A stretch of 64,000 nucleotides of DNA, from contig NZ_OY764059.1 of the NCBI RefSeq assembly GCF_963668085.1, positions 310,001 to 374,000 on the forward strand, read 5' to 3'. Position numbers and translations under genes: made by a program. The stretch comes from an uncultured Ilyobacter sp. (lineage in GTDB: Bacteria > Fusobacteriota > Fusobacteriia > Fusobacteriales > Fusobacteriaceae). This document shows, one piece after another, positions 26,999 through 35,780 of the stretch (positions are counted from its first letter, which is position 1; the number at the start of each line of letters is the position of its first letter). Under the pieces are notes generated by a model. The model saw only the letters and a program-made list of their open reading frames with translations. It was not told the DNA's origin and did no database searches.

Positions 26999-28720
26999 AT
27001 GAATGACATCAAACTAAAGATAGACCAGGAATTAAAATATATAAAAAAAATTACAAATGATCCGACTCTATTAATAACGGTATTATTTTCAATATTTGTA
27101 GTTTCTTTCTTTGTTTTGGTACCCTTATCCAATATACTTAAAGAGAGTTTTACGTCCCAGGGAGACCTAAACCTAGATAACTACAGGGATGCCTTTACCA
27201 GAAGCGGGAATGTAGTGGTAATATTTAACACGATAAAACTTGGGCTGGTCACAGCAACCCTGGCTCTTATAATCGGATTTTTCTTTGCGTACACTACATC
27301 TTATATGACCATAAAAGGGAAGAGGTTATTTGATTTCATAGCTATGCTTCCAATCATATCCCCTCCTTTTGTAGTTGCCTTATCTGCCATATTATTATTT
27401 GGAAGACAAGGGCTTATTACAAGGGAGCTACTGGGGATCAGAAACTACGAGATATATGGATTTCACGGCCTTGTACTGGTACAGGTTTTAAGCTTTTTTC
27501 CGATAGCGTACCTCATGCTTGTAGGTCTCCTGCAAAAGATAGACCCATCTGTTGAAGAGGCATCAAGAGACCTCGGTGCCAACAGGGTTAAGGTGTTTAC
27601 CAGTGTTACTTTCCCTTTGGTTGTTCCAGGGATAGGAAATGCTTTTTTACTTGTATTTATACAGTCTATTGCTGATTTTGCAAACCCTGTGGTTATAGGG
27701 GGTAACTTTACAACTATCGCAGTTAAGATATATCAGGAAGGAATAGGTAACTTCCAGCTGGGAATAGCAACTGCCCTGGCTATGATACTGCTATCCCTGT
27801 CAATATCCATGTTTGTGATTCAGAGATTCTACATCAACAAAAAATCTTACATAACAGTTACCGGTAAGATATCTAGAAAAAGAGAGCTAATTTCAGATAG
27901 GATAGTTACTGTTCCTGTAACAATACTTCTTGTTACAATAACACTGTTTGTAATAGGTATGTACATACTTATTCCTGTGAACTCCTTTGTAAAATTATGG
28001 GGGATAAATTATACACCTACACTGGATCATTACAAATACATTTTTAAATATGGTATGGATCCTGTTTTACAGACTACAATACTATCTATAATAGCTACTT
28101 TTATAACAGGATTTTTCTCAATGATAATAGCTTTTTTAATTGTAAGAAAAAGGTTTATAGGAAGAACTTTCATAGAGTTTACAACTGTTATGGCTATGGC
28201 AATTCCAGGTACGATAATAGGTCTCGGGTATGTTATCAGTTACAATAAGACTTACTATATACCATTTACTAACATCACCCTGATACCACCTCTTACAGGG
28301 ACAGCACTGATTATAATAGTGGCATTTATAATAAGGAGTCTTCCAGTGGGAGTAAGAAGCGGTATGAGCTCCCTGCAGCAGATAGACCCTTCTATCGAAG
28401 AAGCGGCAAGTATTCTCGGAGCATCAAGTCAGAAGATATTCTTCTCTGTGACACTGCCTATGATAAAAGAGGCTTTCTTTAGCGGACTCATATATTCTTT
28501 TGCCAGAAGTATGACCCTTGTAAGTACAATCATATTCCTCATATCAGCAAAGTGGAAACTTCTCACTCCTGCAGTTATGGAGAACATCGACACAGGTAGA
28601 ATAGGAGTAGCTTCGGCTTACTGTACAATGCTCATTATAATAGTGTCAATTGTTATGATATTTATGAAAATAGTAACTTCAAGACTAGGAATTCAAAACG
28701 ATAATTCAGGAGAGGTTTAA
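26999..28720 (+). CDS. ABC importer permease, fused double-domain (FbpB-type)
   Basis: The 573-residue inner-membrane protein has two permease halves of about 280 residues each with six membrane segments. Each carries the EAA loop that contacts the ATPase: VEEASRDLGANRVKVFTSVTFPL (~187) and IEEAASILGASSQKIFFSVTLPM (~464). Such fused permeases are typical of Fbp/Afu-type importers. Its stop codon overlaps the ATPase start by one base, so the two are translationally coupled. Confidence 0.9.
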   Translation: MNDIKLKIDQELKYIKKITNDPTLLITVLFSIFVVSFFVLVPLSNILKESFTSQGDLNLDNYRDAFTRSGNVVVIFNTIKLGLVTATLALIIGFFFAYTTSYMTIKGKRLFDFIAMLPIISPPFVVALSAILLFGRQGLITRELLGIRNYEIYGFHGLVLVQVLSFFPIAYLMLVGLLQKIDPSVEEASRDLGANRVKVFTSVTFPLVVPGIGNAFLLVFIQSIADFANPVVIGGNFTTIAVKIYQEGIGNFQLGIATALAMILLSLSISMFVIQRFYINKKSYITVTGKISRKRELISDRIVTVPVTILLVTITLFVIGMYILIPVNSFVKLWGINYTPTLDHYKYIFKYGMDPVLQTTILSIIATFITGFFSMIIAFLIVRKRFIGRTFIEFTTVMAMAIPGTIIGLGYVISYNKTYYIPFTNITLIPPLTGTALIIIVAFIIRSLPVGVRSGMSSLQQIDPSIEEAASILGASSQKIFFSVTLPMIKEAFFSGLIYSFARSMTLVSTIIFLISAKWKLLTPAVMENIDTGRIGVASAYCTMLIIIVSIVMIFMKIVTSRLGIQNDNSGEV

Positions 28721-29790
28721 TGAAAGAATTTAAAAAAGTAGAAATAAAAAACTTAACTAAAATATTTATATCTGGAAAAAACAAGGTGAAAGCTGTAGAT
28801 GACCTGAATCTTGTAATCGAGCCAGGTGAATTTGTGTGTCTTTTGGGACCATCAGGATGTGGTAAAACCACTATGCTCAGGATGCTTGCAGGTTTTGAGG
28901 TTCCTACTACAGGAAGTATATTTATAGGAAACAAGGATGTGGCAAACCTTACTCCGGATAAGAGAGATACTGCTATGGTTTTCCAAAACTATGCATTGTT
29001 TCCACATATGAATGTTTACGACAATATCGCTTATGGTCTGAAGGTACAAAAAAGACCTAAAAGCGAGATAAACGAGAGAGTTGAAAAGATACTGAAGCTC
29101 ATGAAGATGGATGATTTCGCAACCAGAGTCCCTTCGCAGATGTCTGGGGGACAGCAGCAGAGAGTTTCCCTAGCAAGGGCTCTTATCATGAACTCCGGAG
29201 TACTGCTCTTTGACGAACCTCTTTCAAATCTGGATGCCAAGCTGAGACTGCATATGAGGGATGAAATAAGAAAACTTCAAAAAGAAGTGGGTATAACCTC
29301 TATATATGTAACCCATGACCAGGCAGAGGCCATGTCCCTTTCTGACAAGGTAGTGATAATGAAAGACGGAAAGATTATGCAGGTAGGTTCTCCAATAGAG
29401 ATTTACCAGAAGCCAAACAGTGAGTTCGTTGCAAAATTTATCGGACGGGCCAATATTTTGAAAGCTGGACTTTCCCCTAGGGAAAACGACTCTGCAAGCA
29501 TAAATATCTTCGGGACCGAATATCCGAGTAAAGAAAAACTGGATGGGAAATCAAAAGAGGTAAAGATCGTAGTAAGGCCTGAAACAATTATATTTAATGA
29601 GTCAACCCATGAAGGTACCGTTTTAAAAAGTGTATTTATGGGGGAAAACCATGAATATGAGATAGAGGTGGATGGACAGGTTATAGAGGCCGTTCTGAAT
29701 AATCCCCACGGTAAGGATATAAAGTCTGTAGGTGAAAAGATAGGATTTACATTTGATCATGAAGCTATCCATATTATAGACAATGCTTAG
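28720..29790 (+). CDS. ABC importer ATPase (FbpC/PotA type)
   Basis: The 356-residue protein has Walker A GPSGCGKTT (~44-52), Q-loop VFQNYALFPHM, signature MSGGQQQRVSLARAL, Walker B LLFDEPLSNLD and H-loop VTHDQAEA. The C-terminal ~120 residues form a TOBE-type regulatory domain (VVRPETIIFNE). It energises the preceding permease. It is the last gene of the three-gene importer operon. Confidence 0.93.
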   Translation: MKEFKKVEIKNLTKIFISGKNKVKAVDDLNLVIEPGEFVCLLGPSGCGKTTMLRMLAGFEVPTTGSIFIGNKDVANLTPDKRDTAMVFQNYALFPHMNVYDNIAYGLKVQKRPKSEINERVEKILKLMKMDDFATRVPSQMSGGQQQRVSLARALIMNSGVLLFDEPLSNLDAKLRLHMRDEIRKLQKEVGITSIYVTHDQAEAMSLSDKVVIMKDGKIMQVGSPIEIYQKPNSEFVAKFIGRANILKAGLSPRENDSASINIFGTEYPSKEKLDGKSKEVKIVVRPETIIFNESTHEGTVLKSVFMGENHEYEIEVDGQVIEAVLNNPHGKDIKSVGEKIGFTFDHEAIHIIDNA

Positions 29791-29816
29791 ATTATAGAGT
29801 TATAAACTGTCAATGA

Positions 29817-29845
29817 CCTCACATTAAGTGGGGTTTTATTTTTTT
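29817..29845 (+). terminator. Terminator of the ABC importer operon
   Basis: A short CCTCAC/GTGGGG stem (one G-T pair) with an ATTAA loop is followed by TTTTATTTTTTT. Confidence 0.6.
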
Positions 29846-29912
29846 GAAAGCATAATAATTAGACGGCAGTTTTATGATAGAACTAAAATCCACCAGGGAA
29901 AGGGGTGGCGTT

Positions 29913-30221
29913 ATGAAGGCTATAGTAAATGGAAAAATACTACTGGAAGACGGGATTTTAGAAGATAGTGTCATATTATTTTGGGGGAAGATAATAGATA
30001 CAATAAGTCATATACACGGCAGTAACAACAGTGACGTGATGGATGCTACGGAAGAGGCAATGAGAAATATTTCCGAGACCATAAATCCGGCTAAACTTAT
30101 AGGGGTGGACAATAAAAAAAGGACTATTGAAATAGGAAAAAACAGTGACTTTGTTATTATGTACAAGAAGTTTGAGGTCTTGAAAACCGTAGTTGCCGGT
30201 AAAATTGTATATGAAAAATAG
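29913..30221 (+). pseudogene. nagA: Internally deleted N-acetylglucosamine-6-phosphate deacetylase remnant
   Basis: The reading frame is open for 102 codons, but the product is a collage of NagA ends. Residues 1-32 (MKAIVNGKILLEDGILEDSV...) match the NagA start. HIHGSNNSDVMDATEEAM is the metal-binding HxH segment that normally comes ~25 residues later than here. NPAKLIGVDNKKRTIEIGKNSDFVIM and KTVVAGKIVYEK are the NagA C-terminus. About 240 central residues with the remaining metal ligands and catalytic Asp are absent; NagA is normally ~380 residues. A ribosome-like GGGGTGG precedes the ATG. It cannot be a working deacetylase. No nagB or sugar transporter is nearby. Confidence 0.78.
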
Positions 30222-30289
30222 GGTTTTTAATTTTATGTAATGCTTCTTATAATATCTATTTTTTGAATTGTAATAAAAAAGAGATGCTA

Positions 30290-30298
30290 TGATATAAT
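30290..30298 (+). promoter_or_regulatory. Extended -10 element upstream of hemW
   Basis: TGATATAAT with no well-spaced -35 (TTGTAA is 19 bp upstream). A transcript from here would carry the 30311-30373 hairpin in its leader. Confidence 0.45.
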
Positions 30299-30310
30299 TA
30301 TTTTAAAATA

Positions 30311-30373
30311 AACTATTGAATTGTTCCGTTACTTTTTTCTTGAAAGAAAAGCAAAGAAAGTAACGGAATAGTT
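30311..30373. repeat. Hairpin made of the end sequences of the MITE-like element
   Basis: TTCCGTTACTTT (30324-30335) faces AAAGTAACGGAA (30357-30368), with AACTATT/AATAGTT outside and a TTTTCTT-GA-AAGAAAA hairpin inside. The end motif GTTACTTT is that of the 60094-60554 element, so this may be a minimal, internally deleted copy. It lies in the 238-bp gap before hemW. Confidence 0.6.
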
Positions 30374-30459
30374 GATTACTTGTATGAAACTGAAGAATTT
30401 GAATAGAGCACTAAAAATATAACTCTATTTTATCCAACTAAACCGGAGGTAATCTGATA

Positions 30460-31539
30460 ATGTGTGATGCAATATATATACATGTACCCTTTTGTATAAA
30501 CAAATGTGAGTACTGTGATTTTTTATCATTTAAAAGCACCCCATCTAAGAGAAAAGAGTATGTGGAGTATCTGAAAAAGGAGATAAAACTTTATCCTGAA
30601 TTTGACTATGACACTGTTTATTTTGGAGGAGGGACTCCGTCACTTCTTGACCCTCTTGAAATAAAAGAGATATTAGAACTACTTCATATAAAAGAAAATG
30701 CAGAGGTAACCTTAGAGGTAAATCCTAAAAGTGTAGATTTTAAAAAGTTAAGAGCTTTTAGAGATGCTGGGATAAACAGGCTGAGTATAGGGGTTCAGAG
30801 TTTCGATCCCTATTATCTGAAACTTATAGGGAGACTTCACACAGATATAGAGGCAGAGGAGATATACAGGGATGCCAGAAAAGCCGGGTTTGATAACATC
30901 AGTTTAGACCTCATGTTTTCCCTGCCTGGGCAGAGTATAGAGGATGTGAAAAAAGATCTCATAAAGATAACAGGGTTAAGGCCTGAACATATATCTATAT
31001 ACTCACTTATATGGGAAGAGGGAACGCCTCTATATGAAAAGTTATTAAAGGGTGAGCTTAAAGAGACAGACAATGAAATAGAGGCTAAGATGTATGAACT
31101 TATAATAGAATTTTTAAAATCAGAGGGCTATATACATTACGAGGTGTCGAATTTTTCACTGCCAGGCAATGAAGCCAGGCATAATACCAAATATTGGGAA
31201 AATAAAGAGTATTTGGGAGCAGGCCTTGGAGCATCAGGGTATATAGGAAATCAAAGGTATAAAAATGCTGTGAATTTTAAAGATTATTATGGTAAAATAG
31301 ATAATAATAAAAAGCCTTATGAAGAGGTTGGAGTACTAAATGAAAAAGAAAAAGAGGAATATCGATATATTCTAGGTCTGAGACTTCTAGAAAAAGGAGT
31401 AGAGGCAGATGGAGAGTATAATAATAAGTGTTTAAAATTAGAAAAAAAAGGTTACCTCACGAAAAAATCAGGTAGGTATATTTTGACTCCTAAGGGGCTC
31501 ATGATAGCAAATGATGTTTTTGAAGAATTTATAAGTTAA
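30460..31539 (+). CDS. hemW: Heme chaperone HemW (HemN-like radical SAM protein)
   Basis: The 359-residue protein starts IYIHVPFCINKCEYCDF, with the cluster cysteines Cys12, Cys16 and Cys19, then GGGTPSLL and a HemN C-terminal domain. Its length and lack of the HemN N-terminal extension point to HemW, which delivers heme to respiratory enzymes, rather than a true coproporphyrinogen oxidase. It heads a probable operon with YggS, sepF and the Gate-domain protein; the next gene begins 20 bp on. Confidence 0.9.
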   Translation: MCDAIYIHVPFCINKCEYCDFLSFKSTPSKRKEYVEYLKKEIKLYPEFDYDTVYFGGGTPSLLDPLEIKEILELLHIKENAEVTLEVNPKSVDFKKLRAFRDAGINRLSIGVQSFDPYYLKLIGRLHTDIEAEEIYRDARKAGFDNISLDLMFSLPGQSIEDVKKDLIKITGLRPEHISIYSLIWEEGTPLYEKLLKGELKETDNEIEAKMYELIIEFLKSEGYIHYEVSNFSLPGNEARHNTKYWENKEYLGAGLGASGYIGNQRYKNAVNFKDYYGKIDNNKKPYEEVGVLNEKEKEEYRYILGLRLLEKGVEADGEYNNKCLKLEKKGYLTKKSGRYILTPKGLMIANDVFEEFIS

Positions 31540-31558
31540 TTTAAAGGAGGAGATTGTT

Positions 31559-32239
31559 CTGGGAAGCATAAAGAATAATATCCAGGAGATATCAGAGGAT
31601 ATAAAAAAATATTCACCGTGTCCTGAAAAGGTTAAACTTGTGGCTGTGACTAAATATGTTGGGACAGAAGAGATGACGGAAGTAGTTTCATCAGGTGTCA
31701 ACATTGTAGGTGAAAACAGGGTACAGGTGCTAAGGGAAAAAAAAGAAAAATTTGATCAAAGTGAATTGGGAAGTAAAATCAAATGGCATTTTATAGGAAA
31801 TCTCCAGAAAAACAAGGTAAAGTACATTTCAGATTACGTAGAGTTGATCCATTCAGTAAACAAGCTTTCCCTAGCAAAAGAGATAAATAAGAGGGCAGAA
31901 GCTACCGGTAGAGTTATAGAAGTTCTTTTAGAAATAAATATAGCCGGGGAAGAAAGTAAAGAAGGGTACAAAATAGAAAAGCTTTATAAAGAACTTCCAG
32001 AAATACTAAAACTTAAAAATATTAAAGTAACAGGACTCATGACAATGGCTCCTTTCACAGAAGATACCGAGCTTGTGAGAAGGGTATTTAGAGAACTCAG
32101 AACCCTTAAAGATGATCTTAGCCGAGACTATTTCCAAGGGGAGTTGAAGGAACTGTCTATGGGGATGAGTGGTGATTATAAGATAGCGCTCGAAGAGGGA
32201 GCTACATTAATTAGAATAGGGAGTAAAATTTTTTCCTAG
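31559..32239 (+). CDS. YggS-family PLP-binding protein with CTG start
   Basis: The 226-residue protein is a PLP homeostasis protein (PLPBP/YggS family) with an alanine-racemase-like barrel. The PLP lysine is in VAVTKYV. NVGENRVQ, WHFIGNLQKNKVKY, HSVNKLSLAKEIN and LSMGMSGDYKIALEEGAT are all family hallmarks. The family normally begins about 28 residues before VAVTKYV, and those residues are encoded here (SIKNNIQEISEDIKKY...). That stretch contains no ATG, GTG or TTG between the in-frame stop at 31532 and 31640. CTG at 31559 is eight bases after GGAGG, so it is the likely start. The gene precedes sepF, the same neighbourhood as in many bacteria. Confidence 0.88.
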   Translation: MGSIKNNIQEISEDIKKYSPCPEKVKLVAVTKYVGTEEMTEVVSSGVNIVGENRVQVLREKKEKFDQSELGSKIKWHFIGNLQKNKVKYISDYVELIHSVNKLSLAKEINKRAEATGRVIEVLLEINIAGEESKEGYKIEKLYKELPEILKLKNIKVTGLMTMAPFTEDTELVRRVFRELRTLKDDLSRDYFQGELKELSMGMSGDYKIALEEGATLIRIGSKIFS

Positions 32240-32254
32240 GAGGGTGTGTTGAAA

Positions 32255-32785
32255 ATGAAAGAGATGCTTAGGGGACTTAAATTTAAAGATATTCTAGGTA
32301 TAAACGACGCTACAGATGATGAGACAGAGGAGTTGGGAAAGGTAATAGACAGTGTAGAGGAGATAAGGGAGGAAAAACCCGCTTTAAAGACAGAATTTCT
32401 TAGCACAGGTGAAACTGGAAAAACAGATGAAAAAACAGGCTCTAAAATAGAAGTTCCGGTAAAATCACCTGAAGAACCTAAAGTTAAAACTCCACCAATG
32501 GGAATAAAAGACTATCAGACTGTCTTTGTAGATCCAAAGAAATTTTCTGAGTGTAAAAAGATTGCAAATTATATAAGAGATGATAAAATAGTAACTGTTA
32601 ATCTTGAGTATGTAGATAGTCCCACTGCCCAAAGGATAATAGATTTTTTGAGTGGGGCCATGAGTATTAAAGAGGCTCAGTTTATAGAGGTCAGTAAAAA
32701 AGTGTATATGGCTGTCCCTAAAAAGGTGCAGGTCCTTTATGACGGGAAGACCGAAGCTGTAAACACAGGACTATTGGAGATTTAA
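32255..32785 (+). CDS. sepF: SepF-like cell-division protein
   Basis: The 176-residue protein has an N-terminal helix that could bind membrane (MKEMLRGLKFKDILG), an acidic and Pro-rich linker (~20-85) and a C-terminal SepF domain (QTVFVDPKKFSECKKIANYIRDDKIVTVNLEYVD...AQRIIDFLSGAMSI). SepF links FtsZ to the membrane. The ATG at 32255 is ten bases after GGAGGG; a TTG at 32249 is the alternative. Its position behind YggS matches the conserved yggS-sepF cluster. Confidence 0.85.
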   Translation: MKEMLRGLKFKDILGINDATDDETEELGKVIDSVEEIREEKPALKTEFLSTGETGKTDEKTGSKIEVPVKSPEEPKVKTPPMGIKDYQTVFVDPKKFSECKKIANYIRDDKIVTVNLEYVDSPTAQRIIDFLSGAMSIKEAQFIEVSKKVYMAVPKKVQVLYDGKTEAVNTGLLEI

Positions 32786-32798
32786 AGTAGGGGGAAAT

Positions 32799-33728
32799 TT
32801 GAAGTTACTTAAAGATAGTGTCAACATAAGCTACAAACTTTTAAAGATAATGCTGCCAGTGAGCATTTTGGTAAAAATCCTCAGTCATTTTGGGATAATC
32901 GAAACAATATCTAGAGGTATCTCTCCTGTTATGGGAATTATGGGACTGAGTGGAGAGATGGGAATTGTCTGGGCAACTGCAATGACAACTAATATATATG
33001 CAGGTATTCTGACGCTTTTTACTCTAACTGAAAGCAGCAGTGTGACAGTGGCAGAGATAACAATACTGTCTACAATAATTCTTATTGCTCATTCATTGCC
33101 TGTAGAACTTAAGGTAATATCTGAAACAGGAGCAAAGCCTTCAAAAATTTTGGGAATACGGATATTCTGTGCTATAATATCGGGTGTGTTTTTAAACATA
33201 ATATTTAAATTATTTAATCTTTATCAGGAAAAGGCGAATTTTAGTTTTATTCCTGAAAAGGCAAAACCTGGAATTTTTTATTGGATACAGGGAGAAGCCA
33301 AAAAGTATCTGATGATATTTTTTATAATTTTTGTACTCTTGGCTGTAATGGAGATGCTGCAGAAGCTTGGAGTTATAGACTGGATAAATTTAAAATTTTC
33401 TCCTATGATGAAAATATTTGGTATAGAGGCTGGCCTTTCATTCACATGTATAGTGGGACTAACAATGGGGATAAGTTATGGAAGCGGCTTTATAATAAAG
33501 GAAAGCAGAGAGGGGAAATACAGCAAGAGAAGTTTTTTTTTGGTAGCTGTATTTATGAGTCTTTGCCACGGTTTGATAGAAGATACCCTCCTTATGGCAT
33601 CTATAGGAGGCAAAATGATAGGAATTTTTTGGTTCAGGCTGATTTTTGCAATAGTCGTAACTGTTATTTTTAATAAATTAATGCCCTATGAAAATATGGA
33701 AAAGATAGAAAAGGGTGTAGAAGAATAA
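32799..33728 (+). CDS. Gate (nucleoside-recognition) domain membrane protein
   Basis: The 309-residue protein has about eight hydrophobic segments and two copies of the Gate fold, with glycine-rich motifs GIMGLSGEMGIVWATAMTTN and VGLTMGISYGSGFIIKES. Relatives include SpmA/SpmB and YjiH-type proteins; some are thought to move nucleosides or ions, but the transported molecule is unknown. It begins with TTG 12 bases after the GGGGG site and 13 bp behind sepF, so it shares that transcript. Confidence 0.75.
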   Translation: MKLLKDSVNISYKLLKIMLPVSILVKILSHFGIIETISRGISPVMGIMGLSGEMGIVWATAMTTNIYAGILTLFTLTESSSVTVAEITILSTIILIAHSLPVELKVISETGAKPSKILGIRIFCAIISGVFLNIIFKLFNLYQEKANFSFIPEKAKPGIFYWIQGEAKKYLMIFFIIFVLLAVMEMLQKLGVIDWINLKFSPMMKIFGIEAGLSFTCIVGLTMGISYGSGFIIKESREGKYSKRSFFLVAVFMSLCHGLIEDTLLMASIGGKMIGIFWFRLIFAIVVTVIFNKLMPYENMEKIEKGVEE

Positions 33729-33739
33729 AAAAGTTAACT

Positions 33740-33772
33740 TAAGGGCTGCCGCCGGTTTAGGTGAGGAGCCCT
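33740..33772 (+). promoter_or_regulatory. Leader hairpin before the PP-loop ATPase gene
   Basis: AAGGGCT/AGCCCTT encloses a 19-nt GC-rich loop and sits 30 bp before the next start codon. It lacks a proper T tract, so it is either a weak terminator or a leader structure. Confidence 0.4.
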
Positions 33773-33802
33773 TTAGCATTTATAAGGAAGGTGATTTTTA
33801 AA

Positions 33803-34792
33803 ATGAGAGCATTAGCGTTATTTTCAGGGGGATTAGACAGTTCCCTTGCCATCAAAGTGGTAGTAGACCAAGGTATAGAGGTTATAGCCCTAAACTTTGT
33901 ATCCCATTTTTTTGGAGGAAAAAATGAAAAAGCAGAAAAAATGGCAGAACAGTTAGGTGTGAGACTTGAGTATGTTGATTTTAGTAAGATACACACTGAG
34001 ATACTAAAAGAGTCTCCAAGTGGAAGGGGGAAAAATATGAACCCCTGCATAGACTGTCACGCACTTATGTTTCAGGTAGCGGCTAAGCTTCTTGAAAAGT
34101 ATGATGCAAGCTTTATCATATCTGGGGAAGTTTTAGGTCAGAGACCTATGTCTCAGAATTATATAGCCCTTGGAAAGGTAATGGAACTTTCAGGTGTGGA
34201 AGATCTGATTTTGCGTCCGTTATCTGCAAAACTTCTTCCTCCTACAAAGCCTATAAGAGAGGGGTGGATCGATAGGGAGAGACTCCTAGATATACAGGGA
34301 AGAAGCAGAAAGAGACAGATGGCCTTGATGGAGGAGTACGGAATAGTAGAGTACCCGAGTCCAGGCGGTGGATGTATGCTTACAGAACCGAATTATTCCC
34401 ACAGGTTGAGAACACTTGAAAACGATGGTTTTCTTGAGGATAATTACTCATTTCTTTTTCATCTCGCAAAATATGGAAGATTTTTCAGAATGGAATCTGG
34501 GAAATACCTGTTTGTGGGAAGAGAACATGATGATAATCTAAAAATTTCAGAATATAAAGATTTTGGAAGCTTATATATAGTAGGAGCAGGAACTCCTGGA
34601 CCGGCTGTGGTAGGATATGGAGACCTGACTCAAGAAGAAATATTATTTGGAAAAGAGTTATTTGCTAGGTACTCTAAGAGTAAGGGAAAAACTAATACTG
34701 AAATGGTTGTAAATGGTGTAATAGAAGAGATAGAAGCCTTGGATGAAAAATCTATAAGTGAAAAAATAAAAGAATATCAAGTTATTCTATAA
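33803..34792 (+). CDS. PP-loop ATPase of the ThiI/MnmA-like thiolation group
   Basis: The start is ATG 33803, because the PP-loop SGGLDSSLA begins at residue 7 and upstream codons lack similarity. The 329-residue protein has this N-type ATP pyrophosphatase motif and a CIDCHALMF cysteine pair (~residue 78). It also has a GEVLGQRPMSQ segment common in tRNA thiouridylases, and a C-terminal segment rich in GAGTPGPAVVGYG that looks like an NFACT-R-type domain. Family members are annotated as tRNA-modifying enzymes; the exact nucleotide is unknown. A long terminator hairpin follows. Confidence 0.78.
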   Translation: MRALALFSGGLDSSLAIKVVVDQGIEVIALNFVSHFFGGKNEKAEKMAEQLGVRLEYVDFSKIHTEILKESPSGRGKNMNPCIDCHALMFQVAAKLLEKYDASFIISGEVLGQRPMSQNYIALGKVMELSGVEDLILRPLSAKLLPPTKPIREGWIDRERLLDIQGRSRKRQMALMEEYGIVEYPSPGGGCMLTEPNYSHRLRTLENDGFLEDNYSFLFHLAKYGRFFRMESGKYLFVGREHDDNLKISEYKDFGSLYIVGAGTPGPAVVGYGDLTQEEILFGKELFARYSKSKGKTNTEMVVNGVIEEIEALDEKSISEKIKEYQVIL

Positions 34793-34829
34793 AAAATATA
34801 AGCTCATATTTATAAAGCTAAGAGGCTTT

Positions 34830-34868
34830 AGGAGTCTTGCCCTACAAGGGCGAGGCTCCTATTTGACT
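34830..34868 (+). terminator. Terminator of the PP-loop ATPase gene
   Basis: A 14-bp stem (34830-34843/34847-34860) with two G-T pairs and an ACA loop is followed by ATTTGACTTTT. Confidence 0.75.
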
Positions 34869-35038
34869 TTTAAGATTGAAATTTTGAATTATAATAGAAC
34901 TTGAAAAAGACCATACTAGAAGTGATAATGAAACTCAGTAAGCAATTAGTAATTTAAGAAAGGTACTTTATTTTTAAAGAGATAATATTAAAAAAATTAT
35001 TAGAAATAAAAATTATATTGATTATGGGAGGTAAAAAC

Positions 35039-35527
35039 ATGGAACTAAAAATAAGAAATGGAAAGGTAGAAGACTTGGAGGCATGCTTTATATTGGAGAG
35101 AAGAACCTTTCCAGAGTGTGAAGCTGCTTCTAAGGAAAATATAAAAATAAGACTCTCTGAGTTTGCTGCTGGATTTATAGTGGGGGAGATCGAAGGTGAA
35201 ATAGTGGCACATATAAATAGTGGTTCAACAAATAAAGACGATATAACTGATGAGGAATTTAAGGGCCTTATTGGTCATGAAAGTGATGGGAAGAATATAG
35301 TAATATTTTCTGTGGCAGTTAATCCAGAGTATCAAAACCTAGGGATAGCATCTGAAATGATGAGAGAGTTTATAGAAGTTTCAAAAAAAATAAAAAAGCA
35401 AAATATATTACTTCTATGCAAAGAAAATCTTATTGGGATGTATGAAAAAATGGGTTATGAAAAAAAAGGAATATCAGCATCGACCCATGGAAACGCTGTA
35501 TGGTATGAAATGATTTACTCTCTTTAG
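35039..35527 (+). CDS. GNAT-family N-acetyltransferase
   Basis: From the ATG at 35039 (behind GGGAGG) the product is 162 residues. The acetyl-CoA-binding motif A is NPEYQNLGIASEMMREFIE (~101-119), followed by NILLLCKENLIGMYEKMGYEKKG. The N-terminal RTFPECEAASKE segment resembles arylalkylamine acetyltransferase-like proteins. The substrate is unknown. It stands alone between two intergenic gaps. Confidence 0.82.
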   Translation: MELKIRNGKVEDLEACFILERRTFPECEAASKENIKIRLSEFAAGFIVGEIEGEIVAHINSGSTNKDDITDEEFKGLIGHESDGKNIVIFSVAVNPEYQNLGIASEMMREFIEVSKKIKKQNILLLCKENLIGMYEKMGYEKKGISASTHGNAVWYEMIYSL

Positions 35528-35665
35528 GCCTCACTCCGCATTTTTTTAATATTCACCTATTTAATCCAATAAAATATAGAGAAAAAGCTTAAGTTGTATC
35601 TTTATATTTAATATCCAAAATAGATAGTAGGATATTTCATAGTGGATAATTCTTAAGAAGGATAA

Positions 35666-35746
35666 ATGATAAAACTTAAATTAAATATAAAAACAGACTC
35701 TAAGGAAATCAATCCTAGAGAGCCTGTTGCTTTGTTTGAGAACTAA
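35666..35746 (+). CDS. Possible 26-residue small ORF
   Basis: AAGGAT precedes an ATG by about three bases, and the frame encodes MIKLKLNIKTDSKEINPREP followed by six residues. It is in the 253-bp gap between the acetyltransferase and the Cys-containing regulator. No family is recognised, and the frame may be chance. Confidence 0.2.
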   Translation: MIKLKLNIKTDSKEINPREPVALFEN

Positions 35747-35780
35747 GTTTTAGGAAATCACAAAAGATGTTAGTAAATGT

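Noticed and set aside
33281..33673. 130-codon frame inside the Gate-domain gene
   Set aside because: It is out of frame with a gene that has clear membrane segments and its own ribosome site; the product has no recognisable domain.
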